Of a stretch of 64,000 bases of DNA, positions 43,150 through 55,296 are shown piece by piece. Numbering within the stretch: the first letter of the stretch is position 1; each line of letters opens with the position of its first letter. The notes under the pieces were generated by a model that was given only the letters and a program-made list of their open reading frames with translations, was not told the origin of the DNA and did not search any database. The stretch covers positions 118,215,057 through 118,279,056 of the forward strand of contig JALGPY010000001.1 of assembly GCA_023055425.1 (NCBI GenBank), in the 5' to 3' direction. The DNA is from Linanthus parryae (Eukaryota > Streptophyta > Magnoliopsida > Ericales > Polemoniaceae). The translations under genes were made by a program, and so were the position numbers.

Positions 43150-44261
43150 TGTTACTGATTATGCTATGAGTAGATAGTTTATGCACCTTGTTATGTTGAA
43201 GACAGGATCTATAGCTTTCTTATAAAAGAGGTGAGGTCAAATGCATGGGACATGATGCCAGATTAAACTGTACAGTTAGTCCGTGAGTTTGTCAGGTAAA
43301 TTGTTTCTTTTCATTTGACTGTTCGCAGATTCAGTGCTGACTTACTGTCATTGGATTCATCTGTGGTATGAATATGTGTATCAATGACAAGAGTCCCGTG
43401 AGCTACTCTGTCATTGTTCACATGTCATTCAGAGGTTTTTCGTTATAAGTGGTATGAATATGTGTATGCAGGTCGCTGACTTTCTGTGTAAATGCTATTT
43501 TCAATATATGCATTGCAATTCTGGACTTTCCAATATTTGCGAAATGACGGCATAGCCGGAACACTGAAGTTGTTGAAGTTTTTCATTAACAGGCATATTA
43601 TATTGCATGTGCAGATGATATCCAGTTGCTGACGAAAGAAATTGTGTAAGTATTGGATTCACCGAGGACGTTCTAACATTATAACTTCATAAATGCTTTC
43701 TTTCTGTTTCCAGATGATGTTGTCACATACTTGTGATTCTATTGTTGTTTGAAGAATAAAATAAAATAAGTTGATAATTTAAGAAGCATTATTAGTCTCT
43801 TTATTATTATTCGAGGTAGAAGCATGAAGTGATACAATTTCTAATTTAACATAACGAAGAGGAAACATGATCGCGAATAGTGCAATGCGTTGTAGAAGGA
43901 AGCAAGCAAACATTCAGTGATCTGTCTCTGCAGATGTTGAGTAGCATCGTCTTGGATTATGCATGGAATATCAATTTCTTTACCATGCATACTCAACTTG
44001 CTTCACAACCCATTTGGTTATCCTGTGGTTGGTTGGTTGGGTGCATTTCAACACGCGAACATATACATTTTCATTTGCATTCTCCATGTTCAGGCCGACA
44101 AGTAGAGCTTCTTGTTCCTGAGAATACAATGCCGTTATTTTGATACTACATAAGTATGAGTAATTGTAAATTTTATAGGAATAAGTAGTGTGTCATGGTT
44201 GAAGTCCTTTGGGGCGAGTTAGGCAATACCTGTGGTGTCATTGTTGCTAGATTTTCAGCTG

Positions 44262-44945
44262 TGTTTCAGAGGAGTGTCTCCGCAGCCTGGCCGAAAATCA
44301 TCACATCCATTATTCCAGTGTCATCTCGCAGTTCCACCATAACTCGGCATCTGTGAAAATGGTATGTAATCATATTATACACGAATGTATTTGTAATTTG
44401 TGAATTTGTAGTATTCAATTATAGCCAGTGGATTCGGTTAATTTTCATGCATTTATCAGGTATGAAATAATCAACCTGGGGCTCGTGTTGCATTGGATGT
44501 CATTACAGACGGAACAGTTTGGACGTCGGCGTACACGATTGCAATGGTTGCATGCATTGAACCATGTGGTTTGACTGGTCGGAAAGATCCGTGTTGATAC
44601 CTTAATCCAGGCTTCCTCATACATAGGCTTTTCGGTGTTGGATGTAGCCGGAGAAACAGAAATCAGAAGGACAGATTATAAAGTAAACATGTTTGAATGA
44701 AGTTAAATTATGATTAAGAGGAAAGATTGAAAAGCAACAGGGAGATATATCCGAAGAGAAGAATGCGTCGAAAGATTTTGTGAAAAAAAATAATTACTGA
44801 AAATTGAGAAGCTGAAAGTATACGAAGATCAAAAACATTATGACATAGTTGGATATCGTGGTATTTCATACATTATGTAATAAAAATAATTGGAGGTTGT
44901 GTAACTTTACCAATGACGCACGAATATCTGCAATCTTGGATGGCA
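44262..44945 (-). pseudogene. RPA1-like remnant (second copy), C-terminal exons only
   Basis: The minus strand shows three pieces matching the RPA gene at 52896-55123: SKIADI near 44940, then WFNACNHCNR...NCSVCND (about 44500-44580; a CxxC...CxxC zinc-finger block), and VMVELRDDTGIMDVMIFGQ (about 44280-44345; an OB-fold strand block) behind an acceptor-like CACAG. Upstream exons are not recognisable. It looks like a truncated duplicate of the Helitron RPA gene. Confidence 0.7.
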
Positions 44946-45989
44946 TCATCTTGAGATTACAATGGATTTGTTAGTTGTATTCTGATACAACTTCTAAAGC
45001 TGAATGGTATTGCTTGCAATTTGATACTGATTTTAAACATGGGAAGCAGTTCTTAAATAGTGAGTTCTTCTCTAACTGTGCTCACATTTTCTGCAACATA
45101 TAATTAATGTATTTCCTAAATTCGATGTAACCATTGCAAGCTGAATTTTAATCATATTATTTCATATGTGTTGATGGTGTCTTGCATTGACAGTTCACAT
45201 TCATAGTTAATTTCCCATGCAATTTGCAGAGGTAGTCACATGATCATGAATATTTCCACACTATCTGATCAGCGGGTGCTTTCCAAGGGGGTTCATATAT
45301 CAATGAGTTATTTGGAGCCTTGTTAGCACATTGCAGCTGAAATTGAAAAGAGATGCTCTGCATACACCTCTGCCAACCGTTCAATTACTGTGACTTTGAA
45401 TGTGCAGATTCAGTATGTAGACAGGTATAGTTCTTCTTCATGACCTGGTAGATACTGCAACAAATGCATTCTCTGGAGTTTGCATGTGTGGAATCTCGAG
45501 GCATTGAATTCTACAACTGCATGTGTGTGTTCTAGTTGGATAGTATTCAATCTAATGTGGCAATTGAAATGCTGTTGTTCTCTGTGTGGAGGATTTGGCC
45601 TAATTATTACTGCAGCTGGAATTATTAAGGTAGGTTATGTCTGAAGATGCTAAGTTTAATTGAAACAAAAGAAACAGAGATAGCATGCGATACTTGATTT
45701 GATTATTTATCATAAAACCTGTTCTGAATAAGTTGATTGTTGATATCCAACAATATATATGAATCAGAATGTAAGTTCATGCATTAGATATTAAGCAAGC
45801 CACAGACAAAGCTTTAAATTAGTTAATACATGATGCATGTCATCAAAGTAAGAATTAGATCGCAACAACAGGTTGTTATGTTTTTGCAAAGATAATAACA
45901 TAGAACAATACTGGAACAGATAGCCATAATGACGCTATTAAAAAAGATGTCTGGTAATTCTTATGACATAGTACTTTGATACGTTGAAG

Positions 45990-46899
45990 CTATGCTGGGA
46001 ACACTTTCACACGAAATTTTGGCATGCTTGGATCAACTAATTCCACGGCACATGCATCTCCAGTACGTACGTTAGCGCTTCTGGTGAATTGATACCAAGA
46101 GACTCGTCTCTTGTCGCTGTTCTCTCCGCCTGGGAATTTACAACGGCAACTCCAAGTTGCAGTATCGGCAGTCCCTGTAATCTGCACCAGCGTTGTTCGA
46201 TCCTTCAAATATTCCCTGCTGAAATGAGCTGGTATATTCTGCAATCTGAACATTTTGTTGTCGACCGCTATCGTTGAAATTGAATGTAATAGCACTGTAA
46301 ATGAAAGTTAACATTGTAAGCTTACCAGTCCACCAGACGATTCCAAATGGGACTTCTGTATTTCAACTGCAAAGCATGGATTGTTGCAGTGAGCCTTGTA
46401 AGAAGCAGCCTTCTTGAATGCGCGAGTAGCTGCACCCTTTCTCGCATTCAGAACAGAAGCTCCAACACTGTAATCTAGCTCTGATGTAGTGAGACCGTAG
46501 ATTCTCACTTTGAATTTCGAATTTCCCTGGTACTTGAAAGTCAGCATGTGCCCATATGACAGCGAATAATGTTCCGAAAATTCCTTCCATCCTGTTGTAA
46601 GATATATGTCCTTGCCTCTACTTTTCATTTTAATCTCCCATACTCGGCCATCTGGGATTAAAAGCTCTGCATTTATTCCAAGATTGGATCGATGACGTTG
46701 GACAAAGTCATCTGGCAATCTCTGCAGTGAATAGATGCTCGTTATTTTTAATAAATCTACCTCTTATTACAATTAATATTAATGTTATTCAATCTTGTTT
46801 GTTTAAATATATATATATATACATATATATATGCGACATAAGGCCTACCAAGTTCTTGTTGTCTTCATCTCGATCTGTGATAACTCGGAAGAACTTCAT
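45990..46899 (-). CDS. B3-domain DNA-binding protein, two B3 domains, three exons, intact
   Basis: The model has exons at 46899-46849, 46721-46326 and 46238-45990. Introns are 46722-46848 (donor TTG|GTAGGC, acceptor CTGCAG|AGA) and 46239-46325 (donor CTG|GTAAGC, acceptor TTGCAG|AAT), both in phase 0, giving about 231 residues with no stop. B3 domain 1 (about residues 1-95) reads MKFFRVITDRDED, LRLPDDFVQRHR, VWEIKMKSRGKDIYLTTGW and FSEHYSLSYGHMLTFKYQG. Domain 2 (about 135-231) reads PCFAVEIQKSHL, NIPAHFSREYLKD, VSWYQFTRSANVRTGDACAV and FRVKVFPA. The order and motifs match REM-type B3 proteins, plant-specific and nuclear. It sits inside the Helitron on the same strand as RepHel. It is either captured cargo or an element protein. 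Confidence 0.85.
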
Positions 46900-49121
46900 T
46901 TCCAGATAGCTGCACGGAGAATATGGTGATCTGTATTACTGATTGTGGCATAGGGAGGAGAAGCTAAAATATATGGATGTTAATGCGTTCTCTTCGTTCA
47001 TGCTATATCAGCGAGCGGTTTAACACAAGTTGTGATATGCTTATTGTGTCTTGCGTGGGTAATAAGCTTTAGTGGGAGTAATTGGGTTTGAAATCCATAT
47101 ACGATTATTTACCGAAACTATGAATGGTTAATGTCAGTGCGAAGTAATTGGGATGTGATATTTTCTTAACTATCTCGTAATGAACTCACACAGTAATGCG
47201 AAGAAACTGGTTGTCAACATAATATCGATTGTTTAGCTATCATTACTACAAGCTACGGATAATGTTAACAAATAATGTGCAATGTGTGGCTACGTAATTC
47301 TACATAAGTCTTCATACGTATAATGACAATACGCATTGGAAACTACCAGGAAAAAGTAAATTGTACTTAACATCATTCAACTTGCACCCTTTTTTTTTTT
47401 TCTTTAGGTGTTGGATTAATAAGTTTTGTGTTAACTGAGCTGGTATTTTTGAGAATTGAAATTTCTCAACTATCATATTATTGTATTAAATATTCAGTAT
47501 CTGAGTAGTTGATGGCCTATATATATTGGTAGAATATTCATTGTTATTAACTTATCTATATGTTTGCTAACACGGTTGGATAAAGTATGGCTGCTATTGT
47601 ACTCATAAGGTTAATTTTATATATCTGCAAAGGCTGTCTTTCGAAACCGCACGTTCCACATGACTACGATTTCATCTATTAGTAAGATTAACAACAGTAA
47701 ATTCATAGACATTGTACTTACAATTTTATAACATTTTTTTCCTTTTTTTTTCTTTTTTTTTCATTATTTGGCTTCCAGCCAAATATACCAATGTGTGTCC
47801 GAAATTGAATCAAAATATGAACTTCTTATTAACAAACAGATTTACATACGTTCAGTACCAATCAGACAGATTTCGTACATACGTGAAGTTTACTATTTAT
47901 AGATCAAGACATTGATAGCAGATCTGGAATAGAAGCCACCAAAATAACATCTGAAAGCAGTAGCATACGATAATTGGGAATTATTTGTTGATGGCAGGGA
48001 ATGAGTATGAGTAATGTAAGATTTTTTCTGTGTGAAATTATTCAGACAAAGGATATGGTATTTGGAAGCAGGTACCTGTAGAGTGATGATATTGAAGCCT
48101 GTGACTCGCCGAGATCTGATGAATCGAGATGAGACAATTTGTCAACTAAACAATCACAAATAGCAGTACGGTGAATAAGTAGATGACAAGTACATCATAA
48201 CACGGAGTACCTGTTCGAAATTACGGTTGGGAGATAAGTCCGAATACCTGTTAGAGAAGAGTTAGAAGTCAGGGAAGATCTGGATGAGAAGATGAAGTTG
48301 GAAGGTCTTCTTACCAGAAGAACGAAGTTGGGTAATTGCAAATCTAGAATGTGGATATTGTTCATTGAAATCTTAAAGTTAGATCTGCTTTTTAGGTATC
48401 ACTGATAAACTTTTATAATGTTATTTTTGTTTATATTTCACAAGTTGGGTGTCAATAACCACTATAGTGATTCATTTTTGTAATAATCTTAATGAAACCT
48501 TTTGATAACTGACGTTACTTTTTAATGTTATGAAGTAATGAATTTTATCTGGTAAATTGTAATATTAATTTATAATACTTGTCTGGTTACAACTTCAACA
48601 ATGCAGACAAATAAGAAGATTATATCTTGGTAATATATATACGCGACGCCAACTTCATTATGTGAAGTATCATACACATATTAGCAAATTAGAACAAATG
48701 AAGAACTTTATGTGGAATAATATAATGGAAATACTGTATCTCCATTTGACATTTTATAAATATTTCATTCGCGTTTTACTCAGACGTGTGCATTTGGAAA
48801 TGGCATGAGCCTGCAATAAGGTGATGCAAAAGTTTCTACATGGACAAATTAAAATGGAAATTGCAAAACCCTTATATCTTTAATTTTAGATAGACTAAGA
48901 ATTGCAAACCAACATTATTGAACGGCTACACTGCAGGAAGAGCAAGAGCTGAGGTCATTACAGAAAAAAAAAAAAAAAAAAACAGAGTTGTTACAATTTG
49001 TTGACATGCCAAAATTATGAGGTGCAAGTTTCCACCAAACGGGTTCGACATAGTAGTGCAAAAGTTCCAGAAACACAACATTTAAATTCCACCACCGAGA
49101 TCTTCACAAATTCATTGCCTC
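46900..49121. other. Non-coding interval inside the Helitron
   Basis: No supported gene. The DNA is AT-rich with poly-T tracts (47390-47402, 47735-47760), a poly-A run (48965-48981) and GAAGTT/GAAGAT-rich sequence at 48230-48330. It separates the B3 gene from the coiled-coil ORF and may hold the B3 promoter, which I could not locate. Confidence 0.5.
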
Positions 49122-49508
49122 TTAATCCTCTGCTGGGGTTATTGGAGACCGGTTTCGCTTGCATCCCGAGGATGACGTGCTGGAAGCTACTGACTGCTTA
49201 CTGGCAGTGCTCATTTGCTGCAGTTTTAGGTGAAATTCAGTCTGGATCTCGAGCTGCGGTTGCTTCAGAAAAGCTACTTTGCCGAGTATTTGTATTTGTC
49301 GCTCCACTCGTTGAATTTCCTTTTCAATATCTGTGATCATTTCATCAACATTTTTACCGCTGTTGAATATTTTGCGACAGATAGCTGCCCCCTCTGCTCT
49401 CCCCCTCGGAATACTGCGTGTTTCTTCGGTTACGGTTGGCTCAGTTGCAGAGTTACGCCAGTTTTCCATCGAACTATATCTGCCAAAATTTCGATAGTTA
49501 CGATCCAC
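49122..49508 (-). CDS. Small coiled-coil protein (128 aa), unknown function
   Basis: The intact ORF starts MDRNYRNFGRYSSMENWRNS. The middle (about residues 50-85) has heptad-like spacing, VDEMITDIEKEIQRVERQIQ, predicting a coiled coil. The tail is Ser/Thr-rich with a basic CKRNRSP. I recognise no family. It lies on the same strand as RepHel and the B3 gene. It could be one exon of a longer gene, because no promoter or downstream exon is evident. Confidence 0.42.
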   Translation of the reverse strand: MDRNYRNFGRYSSMENWRNSATEPTVTEETRSIPRGRAEGAAICRKIFNSGKNVDEMITDIEKEIQRVERQIQILGKVAFLKQPQLEIQTEFHLKLQQMSTASKQSVASSTSSSGCKRNRSPITPAED

Positions 49509-50866
49509 AATAATGTATATATTTGTAATGGTTATTTGTTGCAGTGTAGTGGTGAATATGTTAAAACCGTGTGTTGTAAAACTTATCTTATCACATTTTT
49601 TTTATATATATATATGTATATATATGTATATATATATTTTTTTTTGGGTTTTTTTCTTTTTTTCACCTCTTGTAATTGCAGGAACACAATGTAGATATTG
49701 TAATGCAATCCAGCATGTAAAATTAGTATCTAACTTAGTAACCTGGATTAGTAACACAACAGAGGTCGTTGAACCGGCAACACAGAAGCGGATACTAATC
49801 TTGCATCCAGATTGTACTTCCCCCAGTTATCTGCACATTGTAAAGTAACTTTGTTAGATTTCTGTGTGAGGAAACACTATCTTCAATTTATGCTAGTATA
49901 TAATGGTTACCTTCAAGTGTTGCTGAGCAGATGGATGAAATTGCGGGATACTAATTTATATCTGTTCTTTTGACTTGGTCTCCAAGAAATGTCAGAATTC
50001 TATTGACAAGTGTCGTCAACCACTTTCTGCACTGCAATTGTTCTATACCATTGTGACGTATTTGTTTCATTAACTGTAATAACCAAATTTCATAAACATG
50101 CTTTCTTTCAATTCTGTAAATGAATTCCCAATTTTCTCACTGTTATCAAATTCAGGCTACATTATAGCTGTACTGGGTGAGTTGATGCATTGGTACCTGA
50201 AAAGTGATGAATATGAAACAGATTTTAGCTGCCACATGTCTGGCATGCATCCAAACTGTGCTGTTGCCTGTACCAATGGCTTACTTACATTGCCATCAAG
50301 TTTCTTTCACAGTGTGCTGCATTCATTTCTGAAGCAGTAGGAATTACTATTTTTTCCAACGGTTTCCTACTTTGTGGCTGGAAACCATAAATTAGCAGAT
50401 ATAAAAATCAATTTAGGAAATGTTACTGATGATATTATTATATTTTCGTGAAATATAGCTATAAATTTGATTTGCTGCATTTCTGATGATTTGTGGGAGC
50501 ATTTTTAAAAAGGAAAAATAGAAATATCAACATAAATTTGTTCTCGTGCATATATCTCAAGATATGTAACTGAATGTAGATTATATTCTACACAGCAACA
50601 ACTAATTTGTCTAGGATAATACTTTAGTTTATATGCAGCTGCATTCATAGATGAACTGATTCTGTAAATATTAGATCCGTGTAGATATTGACCGCAGTAT
50701 TATGAAATACAATTTTTTTTTTGGGACACTACTTAACCAAATTCCAATGACAACTTTGATTAGAAAAAGTATTGGAATTCGCCAAAATTAACAACATTAT
50801 ATTACACAAATTTTTAATGATATTAATGTCAGAAAATGAACCAAGTACAAATGCTGAAACTGATTA

Positions 50867-52267
50867 CTACGCTCTACGGTATGTCTTCCCTTTCCTTTCT
50901 TGCTCAACAATATCCTGAACAGGTTCAGGTAGACCCATTGTTTCGAATGCGTAACATCCATCGTGATGTTTGAAAGCTACACAAAGTGCATCTGCCGCAG
51001 AGTTACCTTCACGATGGATGAATGTTATCAAACATGATTTGAATTTTTTTCTGTAGTTTTTTAAATTCTTCGATTTCGGAACAAACATCTTCTGGGAATA
51101 CATGAGAACAAACACCAGTTATGTGGTCAATAATGTTTTTGGCATCACCCTCTGCCCATATATCGAGCCAGTTGCGATCTAATGCATACCTCAAACCTTT
51201 GCAGAGTGCAGATGCCTCTGCAAAGTCAGAGTTCTTCTCATGCTCAATTTCAGCAAAAGCATACACACAATCTCCTGTATAATTCCTATACAGACCAGCA
51301 CGAACTATAGTTGGCCAGGTTGGACGTTTGTAGTCGCAGCAGAATCCACCATCGAAATTTAGTTTGATGATATGTTTTGCAGGAGGTGACCAGTGGATTC
51401 TAAGAGATGATGTAGATGGGGAACGGATCTTCTTGCTAGTTGAAGAAGAGGACGTTGTTTCATTACCTTTATTTGGGTTCATAGAACTGTGATGACTTTG
51501 GGTGCGAGTCGAATATGGATTGGGTTGTCTCTGAGGAGGCGAGTTCTCGAGGAAGAATATACAGTCATCATCAACATTATCTGAAGCATATGGCAATTGC
51601 AGATCACTTTGGTATACAAAGGATTGCTCAATGATTTGCGGAAGAAAATCCGGTGTGTGGGGAGGGAAATGTAAAGGTAGTAATAGCTGAGTGTCCGGTA
51701 TTGGAATTGGTGAACCATAATTCTGCGGTGAGGTTGAGTATAAATGTGATTGTGGGTGAATATTTGACGATAGGGGGAGTACTGATATTGGGAAGATGCA
51801 ATGGAGTTGTAGTAATTATACTGCGGAGGGGAATTTGGTAGGGGAATACCTGTATTATATGAGCCATGCAAGAAGTCTGTGCGGGTAGGCGGTGATGCAT
51901 AGAAGACTGGTGACGTTGGACTTCGCACGACGGGATTGTTCCAGTTATAATGTTGCGGACAGTGAGGTAGTGCTATACCTGCACCATAGGACGCATGCAT
52001 GAATTCGTTGCCGGTGGGAGGCGATGCATGGAAAATTGGTGATGTTGGGTTGCGAATAACATGAAATTGGTGATTACCAGCATCATACATTGTGTTTCCG
52101 GTTATTGGATGATAGGGTGAGCCCATGTTGGGTTGCACTGTATTGGTGTGTGAGAAGACGTCAACATAGCTCTGATTTGGGATGCTTATTTCAGCAGTGG
52201 GAAGATCTGTTAGCAAGGTGGTTAAATTCCAGCAAGAATGCTATTCATCAGAAGTATAGCTTGACAT
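50867..52267 (-). pseudogene. RNase H-like protein 1 with proline-rich N-terminus, frame broken
   Basis: The C-terminal domain is an RVT_3-type RNase H with all four acidic sites: LNFDGGFCC, DFAEASALCKGL, AEGDAKNI and HREGNSAADALC. The N-terminal part is Pro/Tyr-rich and has two copies of a ~38-residue repeat, seen in NPTSPIFHASPPTGNEF and SPTSPVFYASPPTRTDF. Breaks are an in-frame TAG at 52241-52243 eight codons after the ATG at 52267, a frame change near 51780, and another at a seven-base A run (51043-51049) before the last Asp motif. The third break separates the domain from its final catalytic residue. It is likely inactive unless the homopolymer is a sequencing error. Confidence 0.72.
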
Positions 52268-52895
52268 GGTGAATAGATTGAGAAATATTTCATGAATTGC
52301 TTGCAATCAATGTTGTAACATTATATAGGAGACCTAGAAGGTGCAGATATTTTAAGTCATCTCCAAGCATGTGTATTAAATGTAGGTAACAATATTTCGT
52401 GTTGGTTATGAAATCTAATAACTGATGCAACTCTTTGTTTTTGTTTTTCCCTTTTATTTTTTCCTCCTCCTCTCCTCCTCACCAAAACTTCCAGGTACCA
52501 TTTATTGTTTTTATTGTGTATACATGCTATTATATTATACAGGCGTATTAGAATTATATCCCTGCAACTGCAAGTTGTTGGAACATGCAATATCAGTTCA
52601 ATGGACTGCAATTGTGAACATGCAGAAATTAATATAGCTTAACATTAGACCATAGGCAGATGAGGAGCGTGTTTGAAAATACAATAGTTTTTGCAAGAGG
52701 GGGGGGGTGGGGGAAAAGGCAGGGAGATAACAATGGAACATTAGCATGACATTATCTCCTTGCATTTTTTGAAGTAGACAAAAGTTCTAGTGCTAATGGA
52801 TCATAGCAGAGCTTGTATTGTAGTAATGCCTCTATGTACACATGTGATTGCATACTTGATCTGCAGTTGGGCACGTATGCCGGCATTGTGTGAAA

Positions 52896-55123
52896 CTACG
52901 CCATCTCCACTTGACGAACACTCCATTTGTTGACCCATCTGCGATTCATGCTTGTGGATCCAGCAAGTCGAAAATAGAACATGTTCTTAACACTCGATTC
53001 ATTAGCTTTAAGTAATAGCTCCTTCTGTTCCTGAAACGAATCAATGTGCTGTAGTCAGCACTGTGTTCATAAAGCACACTAACTTATTAAGTATGACTTT
53101 AGTAGCTGATGGTTTAAAATGGTAAATGTTGGCTACATACATCTCTTGTCATTGCCGACAATATAACAGCACTTTTCTTAAGGACAGCCTCAACACCATG
53201 TCCGAAAACGACGACATTCAGCTCTCCAGTGTCATCTCCAATTTGAACTTCTAGACGACCCCTACGGAGCAAAAATGAATGCACTCAATACCTTTTTTTT
53301 TCTTTATTTTTTATTTTTTTATTTTTTTTTCATCCTTGCTCTCCTATATTTGCCCATTGCAGATTGAATATACATCTTAAACTGGAGGGAAGAGAATTAT
53401 ATCACATTACCACGGTACAGAAGTGCAATCAGAATTGTGGCAACCAGAACAATTGAATTTTTCTCCGGTTAGATAGCTAGTTGCACGAGTACACATATTG
53501 CAAGCATGATACCATGGTCGTTGAGTTTCAGGTAAGGCAAGAACCGACACTTTGACCCACACGTCAGTATCTACGGACTGCAGGAAATGTTGACACAGCT
53601 GTCAGCCGGACATAACAATGAATTCCCAAGAATATGAGATACCTATGGCGTAAAATATACCGGTTTTGCCGGGAGATCAGCAATCTTTGACAACTTGAAT
53701 TCAGTCTTGTTTGTCTTAGGATTTTTCTATGCCAGTAATAATTCAGGGTTCTTCACTTTATCAATCTTCTCATAATTTGCATCACGCCTAAGCAGGAGAA
53801 ACATATATGAGGTTAAATTTGGAAAATATACCATGTTGTCGCAATCGGAAACTGTACAAGTAGTTTCATTCATATACCAGTCATTCAATTCGTCAACTCT
53901 TGGATCCTCGACATTGTGCAGGAACATAGTTGACATTGTTGTCTTCAGAGAGAAATCTACAAACAGTGAAATAGTGATTAGATGAATATAATGTCATGCA
54001 AGCTATGTTTTCATATAATGCGTTCATATTTCCATTAGGATTGTAACTGTATACTTCCATACTCATAAATACTGATGTTAGGTGAAAATTACCCAGATAT
54101 GTTGTCGAACACACATTCGTTGCAATTACAACCGGATGAGCACTGGCCAGTATATTTAGTTTATCTCCTTCTGTTGTGGTTGCATCGTCCCATAGGGATA
54201 AACAAACTGGGATACCGCTGAAATCACATATTTGAATACGCCAGTCAATAATTGCATACAACAAACACCAACAATTGAACACTACCTACTACAACACAGC
54301 ACACAGAAGCAGAGTACTTACGAGTCGTCCAGAACAATGACATCCCTCACTCGAGCACGACCAGCTGAATCTTTCCGGGGTACTGTCTTTGTCGACATAA
54401 CAGCAATGATGATGACAGCAACATCTATGACCATTGTGAAATACAAACAATAAAAATAAGAGGGTTTAGTAATTATGGGAAAACATTTATCACTTTATAT
54501 TAACATGAAATATCTACGTAGAAATGATGCAAAGCAGTGCATATAACCTACCAAATTTCTCACGGGAATTCAAAAGAGTGCGAGCTTCTTTCAGACTTTT
54601 CAAATTATATTTGCTCCCAGATCCTTCATCGACCTTATCTTCAACTGCAGTTACCTCCATTTCTTTGTTAAGGACAAGAGAGAAATCGTGATCTATGTAA
54701 CGGTACTTGGGGTTGACAGGTCGGACAACACCATTGCTGAACCAGTAGGAATGATAGACCTGTAATTTCTTGTCAAAGTTGGGTATATCTGCATCAAATG
54801 ATGTTGCTTGGATTTGCTTACCCTGCAACTTCAACAGAAATTTATTGAACATGGGAACCAGAAAAATAATGATAACAATTGTAAGAACAGTAGCGACAGC
54901 ACATTATATTTGGCAAATTAAACAAACAAACCAGCGGAATATTTGACCAATATCTTTGCACAACTTTAGTTACAACCTCACTGTCACAGAGAACAAAACG
55001 TTGGTACTTTGTGTTCGAAGCCTTTCCCGTCAATATCCGTGATTTTTCAGCAACACGCAAACGAAGCTTCCATTCTTTGCATTGGTCCGTCAATCCAGAC
55101 AACTTTAAAATTTTACCTTCCAT
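52896..55123 (-). pseudogene. Helitron RPA1-like single-strand DNA-binding protein, eight exons, one nonsense codon
   Basis: RPA-like proteins are a known extra gene of plant Helitrons, thought to protect single strands during rolling-circle replication. Exon ends with correct phase are 55123-54932, 54822-54552, 54424-54322 and 54217-54093. Exons five to eight then run from about 53956 to 52896. Motifs in order are GLTDQCKEWKLRLRV (DUF223-type OB fold), GKQIQATSFDADI, a linker, VRDVIVLDDSGIPVCLSLWD (second OB fold), KLSKIADLPAKP, the zinc finger WYHACNMC...CSGCHNSDC, and VQIGDDTGELNVVVFGHG. Exon 5 has TAG at 53727 (PELLLA-stop-KNPKT), so a full-length product is not expected. It lies just downstream of RepHel. 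Confidence 0.85.
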
Positions 55124-55296
55124 GATTTCAATGAATTCCTACAAAAGGTAGCTGAATTGTGTTAGTATATAACATATCGAGATTTTCAATTAATGATCAA
55201 GCGTGTGTCAGATAACATTATGGTCTATATTACTGTGCAACACACGAGTGTCACCTCTGCATGATGAAACCAGCAAGCACTAACCATGGTTGGAAT

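Noticed and set aside
43880..44143. 87-residue plus-strand ORF between RNase H-like 2 and the RPA remnant
   Set aside because: No domain, no splice context, and it runs against the surrounding Helitron genes; chance opening is likelier.
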